Origin: Bacteroidota bacterium
Lineage (GTDB): Bacteria > Bacteroidota > Bacteroidia > Chitinophagales > Chitinophagaceae
NCBI GenBank assembly: GCA_023423285.1
Contig: JAFAFV010000217.1
Coordinates: 1 to 25,314, forward strand
Reading direction: 5' to 3'
DNA: 25,314 nt
Each line of letters opens with the position of its first letter. Positions within the stretch are counted from its first letter, which is position 1. Shown piece after piece: positions 1 through 7,558 of this stretch. A program made the translations under genes and the position numbers. The notes beneath the pieces are model-generated. The model worked only from the letters and a program-made list of their open reading frames with translations. It ran no database searches and was not told the DNA's origin.

Positions 1-582
1 CACCAGCACAGCGGCGCCTCATTGGATGTAGCTTGCTCAAAAACTTTTTCAATAACTCAGGAAGCAGCCAATGCTTATGATGCACTTCGTAATAAACTAT
101 TGCTGGTAAACAATTGGCAACAATACGCGGGAGAAGCGCTTGCTAAATTTACTTTATACGGACAGGAAGGTGAACCAGTAGAAAGAGAAGCACAGGAAAA
201 AGATTATTTCCGCATTAATATTCCCGGCCCTGATAACCCATCTGGTGATGGGGATGACTGGGTGAGGGTACAGCAAATTACAGAAGAACGTAATGAAGGC
301 GAAGCCTTCCTGAGTATCATCGTAAGGCCGGATGCCTGTCCATTAAATAATGATCGGGACGTGGCCCATTTTTTTACAAGTGAAGCATCGAGTACATTTA
401 TTATAGGGCAAAGGGGAAACGAAGTTTTTGCAGAAGTACATGGCAGAAATGAAAAGCCCAATATAAAAGGAGTGGCAGTTACTGATAAGATTAGAAACTC
501 ATTGGTGGCTACTGGCAGTGTTTTTGTATTTAGCAAAATACAGTGGAAAAATTTGACCGACGGGCTAATCAATTCTCTATAA
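1..582 (+). CDS. Hypothetical protein, 5' end outside the window
   Basis: The frame is open from base 1 to the TAA at 580-582, so about 193 codons of a longer gene are visible. A TTG at 22 is the first possible start inside the window, but the frame continues upstream without a stop, so I treat the gene as 5'-truncated by the window edge. The product is soluble-looking and acidic, with no signal peptide, membrane segment or motif I recognise. A Gly/Asp/Pro-rich loop lies around residues 70-80 counted from the TTG, and alternating hydrophobic strands in the middle suggest a mainly beta fold. It ends 28 bases before the AarF-like gene on the same strand, so the two may be co-transcribed. I assign no function. 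Confidence 0.6.
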   Translation, partial: HQHSGASLDVACSKTFSITQEAANAYDALRNKLLLVNNWQQYAGEALAKFTLYGQEGEPVEREAQEKDYFRINIPGPDNPSGDGDDWVRVQQITEERNEGEAFLSIIVRPDACPLNNDRDVAHFFTSEASSTFIIGQRGNEVFAEVHGRNEKPNIKGVAVTDKIRNSLVATGSVFVFSKIQWKNLTDGLINSL

Positions 583-610
583 TTTTAAAATCTGTATTAA
601 AAAGTCAACT

Positions 611-2275
611 ATGTCATTACCAGAAACAGCAGAGCGATACCGCAAGTTTATAGGTTTTACCTTAAAGTACTGGAGCAGCGATATAGTGAAGTCTGCAGGC
701 GAAAATGCTTTTGGAGAAATATCTGAAGAAACACAAGAAACGAATAGCTATGAAAAACCCGAAGAACTTGTAGAAGACCTGAAAAAAATGGGCCCCACTT
801 ATGTAAAGCTGGGTCAGCTGCTTTCCACGCGTCCTGATATTTTGCCAGACTCCTACCTGCAGGCCCTGGCCAGCTTACAAGACGACGTGGATGAAGTGCC
901 ATACGAAAAAGTGCAGCAAATTATTGAAGATGAGATTGGCGTAAAAATTTCTAAACTATTCAGCTCATTCGATCCTAAGCCAATGGCAAGTGCATCAATC
1001 GGGCAGGTGCATAAGGCCACGCTTAATTCGGGGAAACCGGTGGCTGTAAAAGTGCAGCGGCCGGGCATGCGTAAAAAATTTATTGAAGACCTGGATACCG
1101 TTAAAAGTATGACGGCGCTTGCCGTAAAGCATTTTAAAATAGCCAGACAATATGCACTTAATGATGTGATTGATGAACTGCGACATATTTTGCTGAATGA
1201 ACTGGATTATACGAAAGAAGCTCAAAACCTGATTACACTTGGAAAAAATCTAACCGAATTTAAGCACATCATCATACCACAGCCTGTGATGGACTATTGT
1301 ACTTCGAGGGTGTTGACGATGGATTTTGTGGAAGGTAAAAAGATAACAAAAATTACGGGCGTTGAAAAAACCGATACCGACTTCAGACCCCTGGTTGATG
1401 AACTGGTGAAAAGTTATCTGAAACAAATTATAGTGGATGGCTTTGCACATGCAGACCCGCACCCGGGTAATGTACATTTAACCCGTGATAACAAAGTCGC
1501 GCTGATAGACCTTGGTATGGTGGCAAAATTCAGTCCTGATATGCAGGACCATTTATTAAAACTGTTGATTGCTATTAGTAAAATGGACGGCGACGCCATG
1601 ACAGAAGCGCTTTTGAAGGTAAGCCAGTATGATAATGATTCTGATCTGTTGAATTTTCAAAAACACGTCAACCGGGTAATGATGGACAGGCAGGATATGG
1701 CCGCAAAAGGTATGGATACAGGCAGGCTGATCATGCAGATGAACCGCATTGCTGCCATGCACGATATTAAAATAGCGGTGGAACTTAACATACTTGGCAA
1801 AATACTGCTGAATATGGATCAGATTGTAGCCACGCTTACCCCTTCTTACGATTTCCAAAAAGCCGTACGAGATTACGTTGAACAATTGCTGCATCAAAAA
1901 TTTATGGCAGATTTAAAACCAGAAAATCTTTTCCTCACGTTAATTGAAGGGAAGAAGTTTGCTGAGAATATGCCCAAACGCCTCAATACTATTATGGAGC
2001 GGCTTGCCAGTAACGAGTTTAGTATAAAGGTAGATGCAATTGACGAAAAGCGGTTTACCGATGGTTTTCAAAAAGTTGCTAACCGTATTACCCTCGGTCT
2101 TATCATTGCGGCCATGATCATTGGAGCTGCAATGCTGGTAAGGGTTCCTACTACATTTACCATCTTTGGTTATCCCGGTCTTGCCATAATTCTCTTTTTT
2201 ATAGCTGCCACAGCGGCTACAGTACTGGCTTACAAGATTGTATTTAATGACGAAGATCTGCGTAAAAAAAAGTAA
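611..2275 (+). CDS. AarF/UbiB (ABC1/ADCK) family atypical kinase
   Basis: This 554-residue protein has the full UbiB-family signature. The KxGQ motif is at K66-L-G-Q69, and the Ala-rich nucleotide loop ASASIGQVHKA is near 126-136. The presumed ATP-site lysine is K147 in VAVKVQRPG, and the ExD motif is E197-L-D199. The catalytic loop HADPHPGN is at 280-287 and the DFG-like triplet DLG at 300-302. Two C-terminal membrane helices (about 494-512 and 520-541) anchor it, as in bacterial UbiB. Family members support quinone biosynthesis or membrane lipid homeostasis through ATPase or atypical kinase activity. Bacteroidota make menaquinone, so the exact role here is open and I give no gene symbol. 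The ATG at 611 gives the expected N-terminus. No terminator is visible after the stop. Confidence 0.93.
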   Translation: MSLPETAERYRKFIGFTLKYWSSDIVKSAGENAFGEISEETQETNSYEKPEELVEDLKKMGPTYVKLGQLLSTRPDILPDSYLQALASLQDDVDEVPYEKVQQIIEDEIGVKISKLFSSFDPKPMASASIGQVHKATLNSGKPVAVKVQRPGMRKKFIEDLDTVKSMTALAVKHFKIARQYALNDVIDELRHILLNELDYTKEAQNLITLGKNLTEFKHIIIPQPVMDYCTSRVLTMDFVEGKKITKITGVEKTDTDFRPLVDELVKSYLKQIIVDGFAHADPHPGNVHLTRDNKVALIDLGMVAKFSPDMQDHLLKLLIAISKMDGDAMTEALLKVSQYDNDSDLLNFQKHVNRVMMDRQDMAAKGMDTGRLIMQMNRIAAMHDIKIAVELNILGKILLNMDQIVATLTPSYDFQKAVRDYVEQLLHQKFMADLKPENLFLTLIEGKKFAENMPKRLNTIMERLASNEFSIKVDAIDEKRFTDGFQKVANRITLGLIIAAMIIGAAMLVRVPTTFTIFGYPGLAIILFFIAATAATVLAYKIVFNDEDLRKKK

Positions 2276-2295
2276 GCCAATTTAATTCATACTTT

Positions 2296-2328
2296 TTTGT
2301 CTGATTTAAAATTTTGCCTTTATCTTTG
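2296..2328 (+). promoter_or_regulatory. Bacteroidota-type promoter of the Rrf2 gene
   Basis: A -33 element TTTG (2296-2299) and a -7 element TATCTTTG (2321-2328) are separated by 21 bp, matching the TTTG / TAnnTTTG pattern of primary-sigma promoters in Bacteroidota. Transcription would begin near 2335, about 10 bases before the ATG at 2346. The octamer AAAATTTT (2308-2315) is self-complementary and lies between the boxes, where an autorepressor could bind. That last point is inference only. Confidence 0.7.
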
Positions 2329-2345
2329 TGCAGAATTTGAATATT

Positions 2346-2780
2346 ATGCTTTCAAAAACCTGCGAATATGCAATTAGGGCAATGATCTATCTGGCGCAGA
2401 AATCTGCAACCGGGCAGGTAGTCAATATCAAGGAGATCTCAGAAAAAATTGGTTCTCCCGAACTTTTTATTGGTAAAATTTTGCAGAACTTAAGCAAGCA
2501 GGGTTTCCTGCAATCTTCAAAAGGCCGTTATGGTGGATTTTATATGCTGGAGAAAGATACCAGGGCATCGCTGTCTGATATTGTAATTGCAATAGATGGC
2601 GATAAGATGTTTAAAGGTTGTGGTGTGGGATTAAAATATTGTTCAGAAAAAAATCCCTGCCCGATACATGCAGAATATAAAGCTGCCAGAAATGCCCTAT
2701 ATACTATTTACAAAAAAGCAACCTTAAATCAGTTCAAAGATCAGCCCGTAGGAAGACGCACCTTACTATTGAAGCGTTAA
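2346..2780 (+). CDS. Rrf2-family Fe-S transcriptional regulator (NsrR/IscR-like)
   Basis: The 144-residue product starts MLSKTCEYAIRAM, the usual Rrf2 N-terminus, so I prefer the ATG at 2346 to an in-frame GTG at 2328 that lies inside the -7 promoter box. A winged helix-turn-helix spans roughly residues 1-75 (SKGRYGGFYML is the wing). Three cysteines, C92, C99 and C105, lie in the loop before the last helix, the place where IscR and NsrR bind an Fe-S cluster. Spacing is C-x6-C-x5-C. NsrR senses nitric oxide through its cluster. The next genes encode Ric and other nitrosative-stress proteins, so an NsrR-like job is the best inference; an IscR or other redox role is not excluded. It has its own promoter, and 68 bases separate it from ric. 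Confidence 0.9.
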   Translation: MLSKTCEYAIRAMIYLAQKSATGQVVNIKEISEKIGSPELFIGKILQNLSKQGFLQSSKGRYGGFYMLEKDTRASLSDIVIAIDGDKMFKGCGVGLKYCSEKNPCPIHAEYKAARNALYTIYKKATLNQFKDQPVGRRTLLLKR

Positions 2781-2799
2781 ATTCTTTTAATCGTAAAGA

Positions 2800-2813
2800 A
2801 GATAATAGTATCT
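2800..2813. promoter_or_regulatory. Candidate operator upstream of ric
   Basis: A short inverted repeat AGATA-ATAG-TATCT lies in the 68-base gap before ric. A weak -7-like TAATTTTT (2829-2836) follows, so the repeat would sit at about -30 relative to transcription start. It is too short and AT-rich to be sure of. It does not match the FNR-type TTGAT-N4-ATCAA site. It is a place to look for binding of the Rrf2 regulator. Confidence 0.25.
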
Positions 2814-2848
2814 GAATATATTAATTCATAATTTTTAAAAATAAGTAT

Positions 2849-3787
2849 ATGATAACAACAGACGTTTTAGACGTAACTCAAATTGAACCCAAGCTGAAGC
2901 ACCCTACTATCTTCCAGCATTTTGATGCACTGGATGCAGGCGAAGAATTTGTAATAGACAACGATCATGACCCCAAGCCGTTATACTACCAGTTGTTGGG
3001 AGAGCGCGGAAATATTTTTACCTGGGACTATCTGGAAGAAGGACCCGCACGCTGGAAAGTGCGTATTGCCAAACGTGGCGCTTCACAAAATGGCGAAACG
3101 GTTGGTGAAATAGCGGCAAAAGATATTCGCAAGGCAGACGTGTTTAAAAAAATGGGTATTGATTTTTGCTGCGGGGGTTCTAAAACCCTGAAAGAAGCCA
3201 GTCAGGAAGCTGGCATAAGCGAAGAAAATCTTCAGGCCGCCTTGCAGGAAGTTGAGAAAGGACAGGTATCTGCCTCTCAGGATTATAACAAATGGGAGCT
3301 TGATTTTCTGACAGATTATATTGTGAACACGCATCACAGGTATGTAAAAGAAAATGCTGATGTGGTTTATGGCATGGCTGTAAAAGTAGCGCAGCGCCAT
3401 GGCGATCATCAACCGGAGTTGAACAAACTTGCACAAAGCGTACAGCACTTTCTGCAGGACTTGATGAATCATATGGCTAAAGAAGAGCAGATATTATTCC
3501 CCGCCATTAAAGAAGCGGTTGCTGCAAAAAGAGAAAATAAAAAGCTTGATGCTGCCGGCAACTCTGTTAAACAGCCGATCATGATGATGCAGCGGGAGCA
3601 CGCCATATCCGGCGAAGACCTTACTTATTTCCGCAAACTTACCAATAATTATTCCCTGCCTGAAAATGCATGCAACTCTTATACTTACCTTTTTGAAAAA
3701 ATGAAGGAATTTGAGAATGACCTGCACCAGCACATTCATCTAGAAAATAATATTTTGTTTCCAAGAGCGCTTACATTAGAAGCATAA
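2849..3787 (+). CDS. ric: Iron-sulfur cluster repair di-iron protein Ric (ScdA/YtfE) with N-terminal DUF2249 domain
   Basis: This 312-residue protein has three parts. Residues 1-76 form a DUF2249 domain (FDALDAGEEF, then LYYQLLGERG). Residues 82-135 form the ScdA_N/DUF542 domain with C107-C108-G-G. Residues 150-310 form a hemerythrin-like four-helix bundle. Its di-iron ligands align with E. coli YtfE as H163, H208, E212, H251, H295 and E299. The spacings of 45 (H163 to H208) and 44 (H251 to H295) equal those in YtfE, with about 12 extra residues between the second and third histidines. Ric proteins restore Fe-S clusters damaged by nitric oxide or oxidants and may reduce NO or donate iron. E. 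coli YtfE lacks the DUF2249 part. The gene lies directly after an NsrR-like regulator and heads a near-continuous set of genes. Confidence 0.94.
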   Translation: MITTDVLDVTQIEPKLKHPTIFQHFDALDAGEEFVIDNDHDPKPLYYQLLGERGNIFTWDYLEEGPARWKVRIAKRGASQNGETVGEIAAKDIRKADVFKKMGIDFCCGGSKTLKEASQEAGISEENLQAALQEVEKGQVSASQDYNKWELDFLTDYIVNTHHRYVKENADVVYGMAVKVAQRHGDHQPELNKLAQSVQHFLQDLMNHMAKEEQILFPAIKEAVAAKRENKKLDAAGNSVKQPIMMMQREHAISGEDLTYFRKLTNNYSLPENACNSYTYLFEKMKEFENDLHQHIHLENNILFPRALTLEA

Positions 3788-3791
3788 TATC

Positions 3792-4145
3792 ATGAAAGAT
3801 GTAAAAATTAAGCGGGTTTATGAGCCGGTTGTAAAAGATGATGGTTACAGGGTTTTGGTAGACAGACTATGGCCACGCGGTGTAAAAAAAGATAACTCCG
3901 TTGTGGATGAATGGCTGAAAGAAGTTGCGCCTTCCACAGAACTGCGTAAATGGTTCGGCCATAAAAAAGAAAAATGGTCTGCATTTAAAAAGAAATATAA
4001 AGCAGAATTACAATCAGGCAGCGCTGTTGAAATGTTAAGGAAAATTGTAAAAGAACATAGTACGGTTACGCTACTGTATGCGGCTAAAGATGAGCAACAA
4101 AATCAGGCTGTTATTTTAAAAGAAATATTAAGCGCTTCTTCATGA
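3792..4145 (+). CDS. DUF488 family protein, YeaO type
   Basis: The 117-residue product matches the short YeaO-like branch of DUF488. It has an N-terminal KIKRVYEP, then VDRLWPRGVKK (residues 23-33), then WLKEVAPSTELRKWFGH, and a C-terminal LLYAAKDEQQNQA. The biochemical role of the family is not established. Proteins of this kind are often seen near hemerythrin or stress genes in bacterial genomes (general recollection, not checked here). It starts four bases after the ric stop and overlaps the next gene by four bases (ATGA), so it is almost certainly co-translated with both. Confidence 0.88.
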   Translation: MKDVKIKRVYEPVVKDDGYRVLVDRLWPRGVKKDNSVVDEWLKEVAPSTELRKWFGHKKEKWSAFKKKYKAELQSGSAVEMLRKIVKEHSTVTLLYAAKDEQQNQAVILKEILSASS

Positions 4146-4567
4146 AATTGATCATCCCGATAATCTTTATATGGGCAGGCTTCATTTTAAGCATCAGTTT
4201 TTTTGAGTCGTGGGTAAAATTCAGGGCGGCAGGTGTTACCATGCCCGTTGCCTTATCCATTGGTAAATTGATCTTTACGATATTGAACAGAATCGAATGG
4301 GTATTTGTTTTATTATTAGGCGGTTTTTTTTATTTTTTTAAGATTCAGGCACCGCAATTGTTGGTTTACCTGCTGGTGATGATTGTAGTTATTTTATTGG
4401 TACAAACGTTCTGGCTTTTGCCCGTTTTAAATGCACGAGCCGTCAGCCAGATAAATGGAAAAGAAGTGGCAGCTTCAAAATTGCACATGTGGTTTGTTGT
4501 TTTAGAATTTTTTAAACTACTTTTCCTGCTTCTTTCGGGTACCAGATTTTTACAAACACTCAATTAA
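4142..4567 (+). CDS. Small four-helix membrane protein of unknown function
   Basis: The 141-residue protein has four predicted transmembrane helices at about 2-21, 42-66, 71-96 and 115-136. Polar residues are in the first loop (FFESWVKFRAAGV) and after helix 3. The pattern FESWVKF, a Pro near the start of helix 2, then LNRIEW resembles DUF4149/TMEM205-like membrane proteins, but I cannot confirm membership. No conserved metal-ligand set or signal peptide is apparent. It overlaps the DUF488 gene by ATGA and is followed five bases later by a hemerythrin-like gene. The context points to a membrane-side role in the nitrosative-stress unit, but that is inference from position only. Confidence 0.75.
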   Translation: MKLIIPIIFIWAGFILSISFFESWVKFRAAGVTMPVALSIGKLIFTILNRIEWVFVLLLGGFFYFFKIQAPQLLVYLLVMIVVILLVQTFWLLPVLNARAVSQINGKEVAASKLHMWFVVLEFFKLLFLLLSGTRFLQTLN

Positions 4568-4572
4568 TATTT

Positions 4573-5055
4573 ATGAACGCAAAGCCAATCAAACGAAACA
4601 AAAATATTGTAGGTTTTTCCAAAGAGCACCACGGGGCGCTTTTATTTTGCTGGAAGATAAGGTGGGGCATACATTTAAACACTCCTATAGAAAGAATCAG
4701 CAGGTACGCCAGATGGTTTTGGGAAAACCATTTGCAGCCACACCAGCAGGAAGAAGACACGCTTTTATTTTTTGATCAAACGGATGCGCTAATTAAAAAA
4801 GTGGCCGATGATCATATTATTCTCACAGCAAAATTTGCAGATATCATTTCAGGCATCAATGTAAATGAAAAAGATTTTTTAGACCTGGCAGATTTTGTAG
4901 AAGAGCATACGCGTTACGAAGAGCGCATCGTATTTCCACATCTTGAAAAAAAATTTACTACACAAGAGATGGAAAGAATTGGCGTGGCAATGCAAAACAG
5001 CCGTGAACATAATGCCGAAGAAGATTACGATGATGAATTTTGGAAAAACAGGTAA
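4573..5055 (+). CDS. Hemerythrin domain-containing protein
   Basis: The 160-residue protein is a stand-alone hemerythrin-like four-helix bundle. Likely di-iron ligands are H20 in the EHH motif (H19 is an alternative), H57 and E61 (an HxxxE on helix 2), H81, and H112 with E116 (a second HxxxE). This is the four-His, two-Glu set seen in the Ric hemerythrin domain rather than the five-His set of classical oxygen-carrying hemerythrins. It lacks the CCGG domain and DUF2249, so it is a separate paralogue of the Ric bundle and not a copy. Possible roles are NO or O2 binding or iron storage and donation for repair. It lies in the same direction between the membrane protein and the DUF1858 protein, with gaps of 5 and 13 bases. 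Confidence 0.88.
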   Translation: MNAKPIKRNKNIVGFSKEHHGALLFCWKIRWGIHLNTPIERISRYARWFWENHLQPHQQEEDTLLFFDQTDALIKKVADDHIILTAKFADIISGINVNEKDFLDLADFVEEHTRYEERIVFPHLEKKFTTQEMERIGVAMQNSREHNAEEDYDDEFWKNR

Positions 5056-5068
5056 AAACTTATGAAAC

Positions 5069-5905
5069 ATGAACTTCAATGCTCATACAAAAATATCAGA
5101 CATCATACGCCATGATAAAGCAAGTATAGATGCCATAGCAACCATTGCACCACCACTTAAAAGATTAGAAAATCCAGTTCTAAGAAAAGTAATGGCATCA
5201 AGGGTTACAGTGGCTGAGGCAGCAAAAATGGGTGGCTGCAGTGTTCAAGATTTCATAAAAGTATTACAACCGCTGGGTTATCAGTTCGTTGATAGCAAGG
5301 CATCGCTTACAGGCACTTCAACAAAAAATATGGAAAAGCCTTCATGGTTAAGCGCCGCTTCCGAAGCTGATATTACACGGTTTGATGTAAGGCCGGTAAT
5401 AGAAACGGGAACAGATCCGCTGAAAAACATCATGCAAAAATTTAAAGAAGTTTCCGAAGGGAAAATACTTTGTATCGTCAATTCATTTATTCCAACACCT
5501 TTAATTCATTTGTTGGAAAAAGAAAAAACAGAAGCCAGTTATGTGGAAGCTATAGACGAGAAAGAATTTCATACATATTTTTTGAAAAAGAAAAATAAAA
5601 CGCATGCTGCGCGACTGGGTGAAAATAAAGTGATGATGGATGATGAGCAGTCTTTTAATGCCGTGCGCCAACAGTTCAGTGATCCACAAATAAAAGAAAT
5701 AGATGTGAGAGGGCTGGAAATGCCAGGGCCAATGCAAACCATTTTGGCCGAACTGAAAGCATTGCCTCCAGGCAATGCTTTATATATTCATCATAAGCGC
5801 GTGCCGGTATATCTTTTAGAAGAGCTGGCAGATAAGCAGTTTCAGGTGCATATACATCATATTGAAGACGGCAATGTAAAAATGCTGATCTTTAAGCAAA
5901 GCTAA
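5069..5905 (+). CDS. DUF1858 and tandem DUF2249 domain protein
   Basis: The 278-residue protein begins with a DUF1858 helical domain (about 7-70; KISDIIRHDKASIDAI, then LRKVMASRVTVAEAA). A first DUF2249-like unit follows (about 105-175, starting FDVRPV), then a second one (about 209-275, starting IDVRGLEMPGPM). DUF2249 has the small alpha/beta fold related to TusA/SirA sulfur carriers. In the second unit the GLxxPxP loop carries Met218 where TusA has its sulfur-carrying Cys, so simple persulfide relay at that site is unlikely. No membrane segment or signal peptide is present, so it is cytoplasmic. DUF1858 and DUF2249 proteins are commonly found near nitric oxide reductase and Ric genes. Its partner is probably Ric, which has a DUF2249 of its own; that is inference. 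Confidence 0.82.
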   Translation: MNFNAHTKISDIIRHDKASIDAIATIAPPLKRLENPVLRKVMASRVTVAEAAKMGGCSVQDFIKVLQPLGYQFVDSKASLTGTSTKNMEKPSWLSAASEADITRFDVRPVIETGTDPLKNIMQKFKEVSEGKILCIVNSFIPTPLIHLLEKEKTEASYVEAIDEKEFHTYFLKKKNKTHAARLGENKVMMDDEQSFNAVRQQFSDPQIKEIDVRGLEMPGPMQTILAELKALPPGNALYIHHKRVPVYLLEELADKQFQVHIHHIEDGNVKMLIFKQS

Positions 5906-5920
5906 AAGTGCATTTAAATA

Positions 5921-7201
5921 ATGGCTGAGATTAACATAGGCAAAGCTCCTTCAGGGCGCGCAGTGCTGCCGTTTTATGCAACAGGCACTGTTGCTTTTTT
6001 TTGCCTTTGTGTAATGATGCTGTTAAGCCCGGCCAGTCTTACCATGCATTATTTTAATCCCAATTTGCTGGCCATCGTACACATGGCAGCATTGGGCTGG
6101 GGCACCATGATTATTTTTGGCGCTGCCCACCAACTACTGCCTGTTATTTGCGAGCAGGATCTTTTTAGTGAAAAAATAGCATCTCTTTCGTGGTACACAC
6201 TCACTTCAGGCGTAATCATGCTTGTGTACACGTTCTGGAATTTTTCTACCGGTAAAATGATGATTACCGGTGGGGCGCTTGTGGTTGGGTCGGCATTGTT
6301 ATATACCATTAATGTGTTGCTTACAAGCAGAGTCTGCCGCCGTTATAGCATTCAGAAAGTGTATCTTCTTAGCTCTGCTTTATGGTTGCTATTCACAGTT
6401 GTGGCAGGTTTGTTACTTGCTATTAATCTAAGCCATCCTTTTTTTGAAAAAAACCACTTGGATATTCTTAAACTTCATGCCCACGCGGGCCTGGCGGGGT
6501 GGTTTCTTCAATTAATTGCCGGGGTAAGCACAAAGCTGGTGCCCATGTTTTTACTGGCTAAATCAACAAAAGAATACCTGTTGAAGTATGCGATAATTTT
6601 ACAGAATGCAGCACTGATATTGTTTATAGCTGATGGTTATTTTACGGGATTAACAGATCGTGTTTTGCTATATGCAGTGCTGATGGCTGCTGGTATTGCA
6701 TGCTGGCTGTTATATTTGTTTGACGCGTATCGGAAAAGGATCAGGAAAAAGATTGACATGATGATGCGGCATACATTTATATCATTCGCGTGTTTATTAA
6801 TTAGTGTGTTGCTGATTCCCGCCGTTTGGCTTTTTACAGGCACGGAATGGGCCATCTTGTATGGATCGTTTTTATTTATGGGATGGATAACGGGCATTAT
6901 TTTAGGGAAAACGTTTAAAACATTGCCGTTCATTGTATGGAACGGACATTATAAAAATCTTTCAGGAAAAGTAAAAGTACCATTACCCAAACAATTGTAT
7001 GATGAGAGGTTGGTTGAGTGGCAGTTTTGGTTTTTTATTTCCGCAGTTTTGTTGCTGGGTGTGGGCATTATTACCAAAAGCCTTCCGGTTATTCAGTTAG
7101 CTTTGGTCCTATGGCTCATCGTAGCAGTTTTGTATAGTTATAACGTAATGAAAACCTTATTGCATAAAACAAAAATACCTGAGGAGAACCGGGAAAGATG
7201 A
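5921..7201 (+). CDS. NnrS / haem-copper-oxidase subunit I-like polytopic membrane protein
   Basis: The 426-residue protein has about twelve hydrophobic helices throughout. It carries HMAALGWGTMIIFGAAHQLLPV (H54, H70) and LKLHAHAGLAGWF (H186, H188), which resemble the HxH-containing helices of CcoN-related proteins and NnrS. The adjacent His pair expected for the CuB or FeB site of oxidases and NO reductases is missing, as is a C-terminal HxH haem pair. It is therefore unlikely to be a complete terminal oxidase or NO reductase. NnrS proteins are haem- and copper-containing membrane proteins of NO stress resistance. Assignment to NnrS versus a CcoN-like group is uncertain. It overlaps the DUF59 gene by four bases (ATGA), placing it firmly in the operon. 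Confidence 0.75.
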   Translation: MAEINIGKAPSGRAVLPFYATGTVAFFCLCVMMLLSPASLTMHYFNPNLLAIVHMAALGWGTMIIFGAAHQLLPVICEQDLFSEKIASLSWYTLTSGVIMLVYTFWNFSTGKMMITGGALVVGSALLYTINVLLTSRVCRRYSIQKVYLLSSALWLLFTVVAGLLLAINLSHPFFEKNHLDILKLHAHAGLAGWFLQLIAGVSTKLVPMFLLAKSTKEYLLKYAIILQNAALILFIADGYFTGLTDRVLLYAVLMAAGIACWLLYLFDAYRKRIRKKIDMMMRHTFISFACLLISVLLIPAVWLFTGTEWAILYGSFLFMGWITGIILGKTFKTLPFIVWNGHYKNLSGKVKVPLPKQLYDERLVEWQFWFFISAVLLLGVGIITKSLPVIQLALVLWLIVAVLYSYNVMKTLLHKTKIPEENRER

Positions 7202-7524
7202 TAATATTACCCTCTGATAAAGATTTTGAAAGAAAGACCGCTGCTAAAAATGCGCTGTACCAGGTAATAGATCCTGAACTTTTTGTCAACATTGTTGATC
7301 TCGGCCTCATTTATGATATTGAATTTAAAGAGGAAGAGGAATTGGTTGTGACCATGACGCTTTCAACTCCACATTGTCCTATGGGAGAAGCCATAACCAA
7401 TGGCGTAAGAAATGCATTGGAAATAGTATTTCCTGATAGTAACATTGCTATTAATCTCACATTCGACCCGCCATGGAACTTTGAAATGCTTACGCCGGAA
7501 GGCAGGGAACAATTGGGTGTATGA
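7198..7524 (+). CDS. Metal-sulfur cluster assembly factor, MIP18/DUF59 (SufT/PaaD-like)
   Basis: The 108-residue protein is a full single-domain DUF59 member. It shows IDPELFVNIVDLGLIYDI (24-41), the conserved TPHCPMG with C60, and the C-terminal DPPWNFEMLTPEGREQLG. Related proteins SufT, PaaD and CIA2/MIP18 help build or transfer Fe-S clusters. In this cluster it supplies the assembly side beside Ric-type repair. The start overlaps the stop of the upstream membrane protein gene by ATGA, which fixes the ATG at 7198. The gap to the next small gene is 34 bases. It is not in a suf operon here. Confidence 0.9.
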   Translation: MIILPSDKDFERKTAAKNALYQVIDPELFVNIVDLGLIYDIEFKEEEELVVTMTLSTPHCPMGEAITNGVRNALEIVFPDSNIAINLTFDPPWNFEMLTPEGREQLGV

Positions 7525-7558
7525 GAACTAAGTAACATGTACTGTTTAAATTTTTACT

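Noticed and set aside
204..572. 122-residue minus-strand ORF
   Set aside because: It lies wholly inside the frame of the 1-582 gene and has no motif or start signal.
2328..2345. GTG start giving six extra residues to the Rrf2 protein
   Set aside because: The GTG overlaps the -7 box, and the family begins at the MLSKTCEYA methionine.
3083..3472. 129-residue minus-strand ORF
   Set aside because: It is antisense to ric, in which catalytic residues and domain order are intact.
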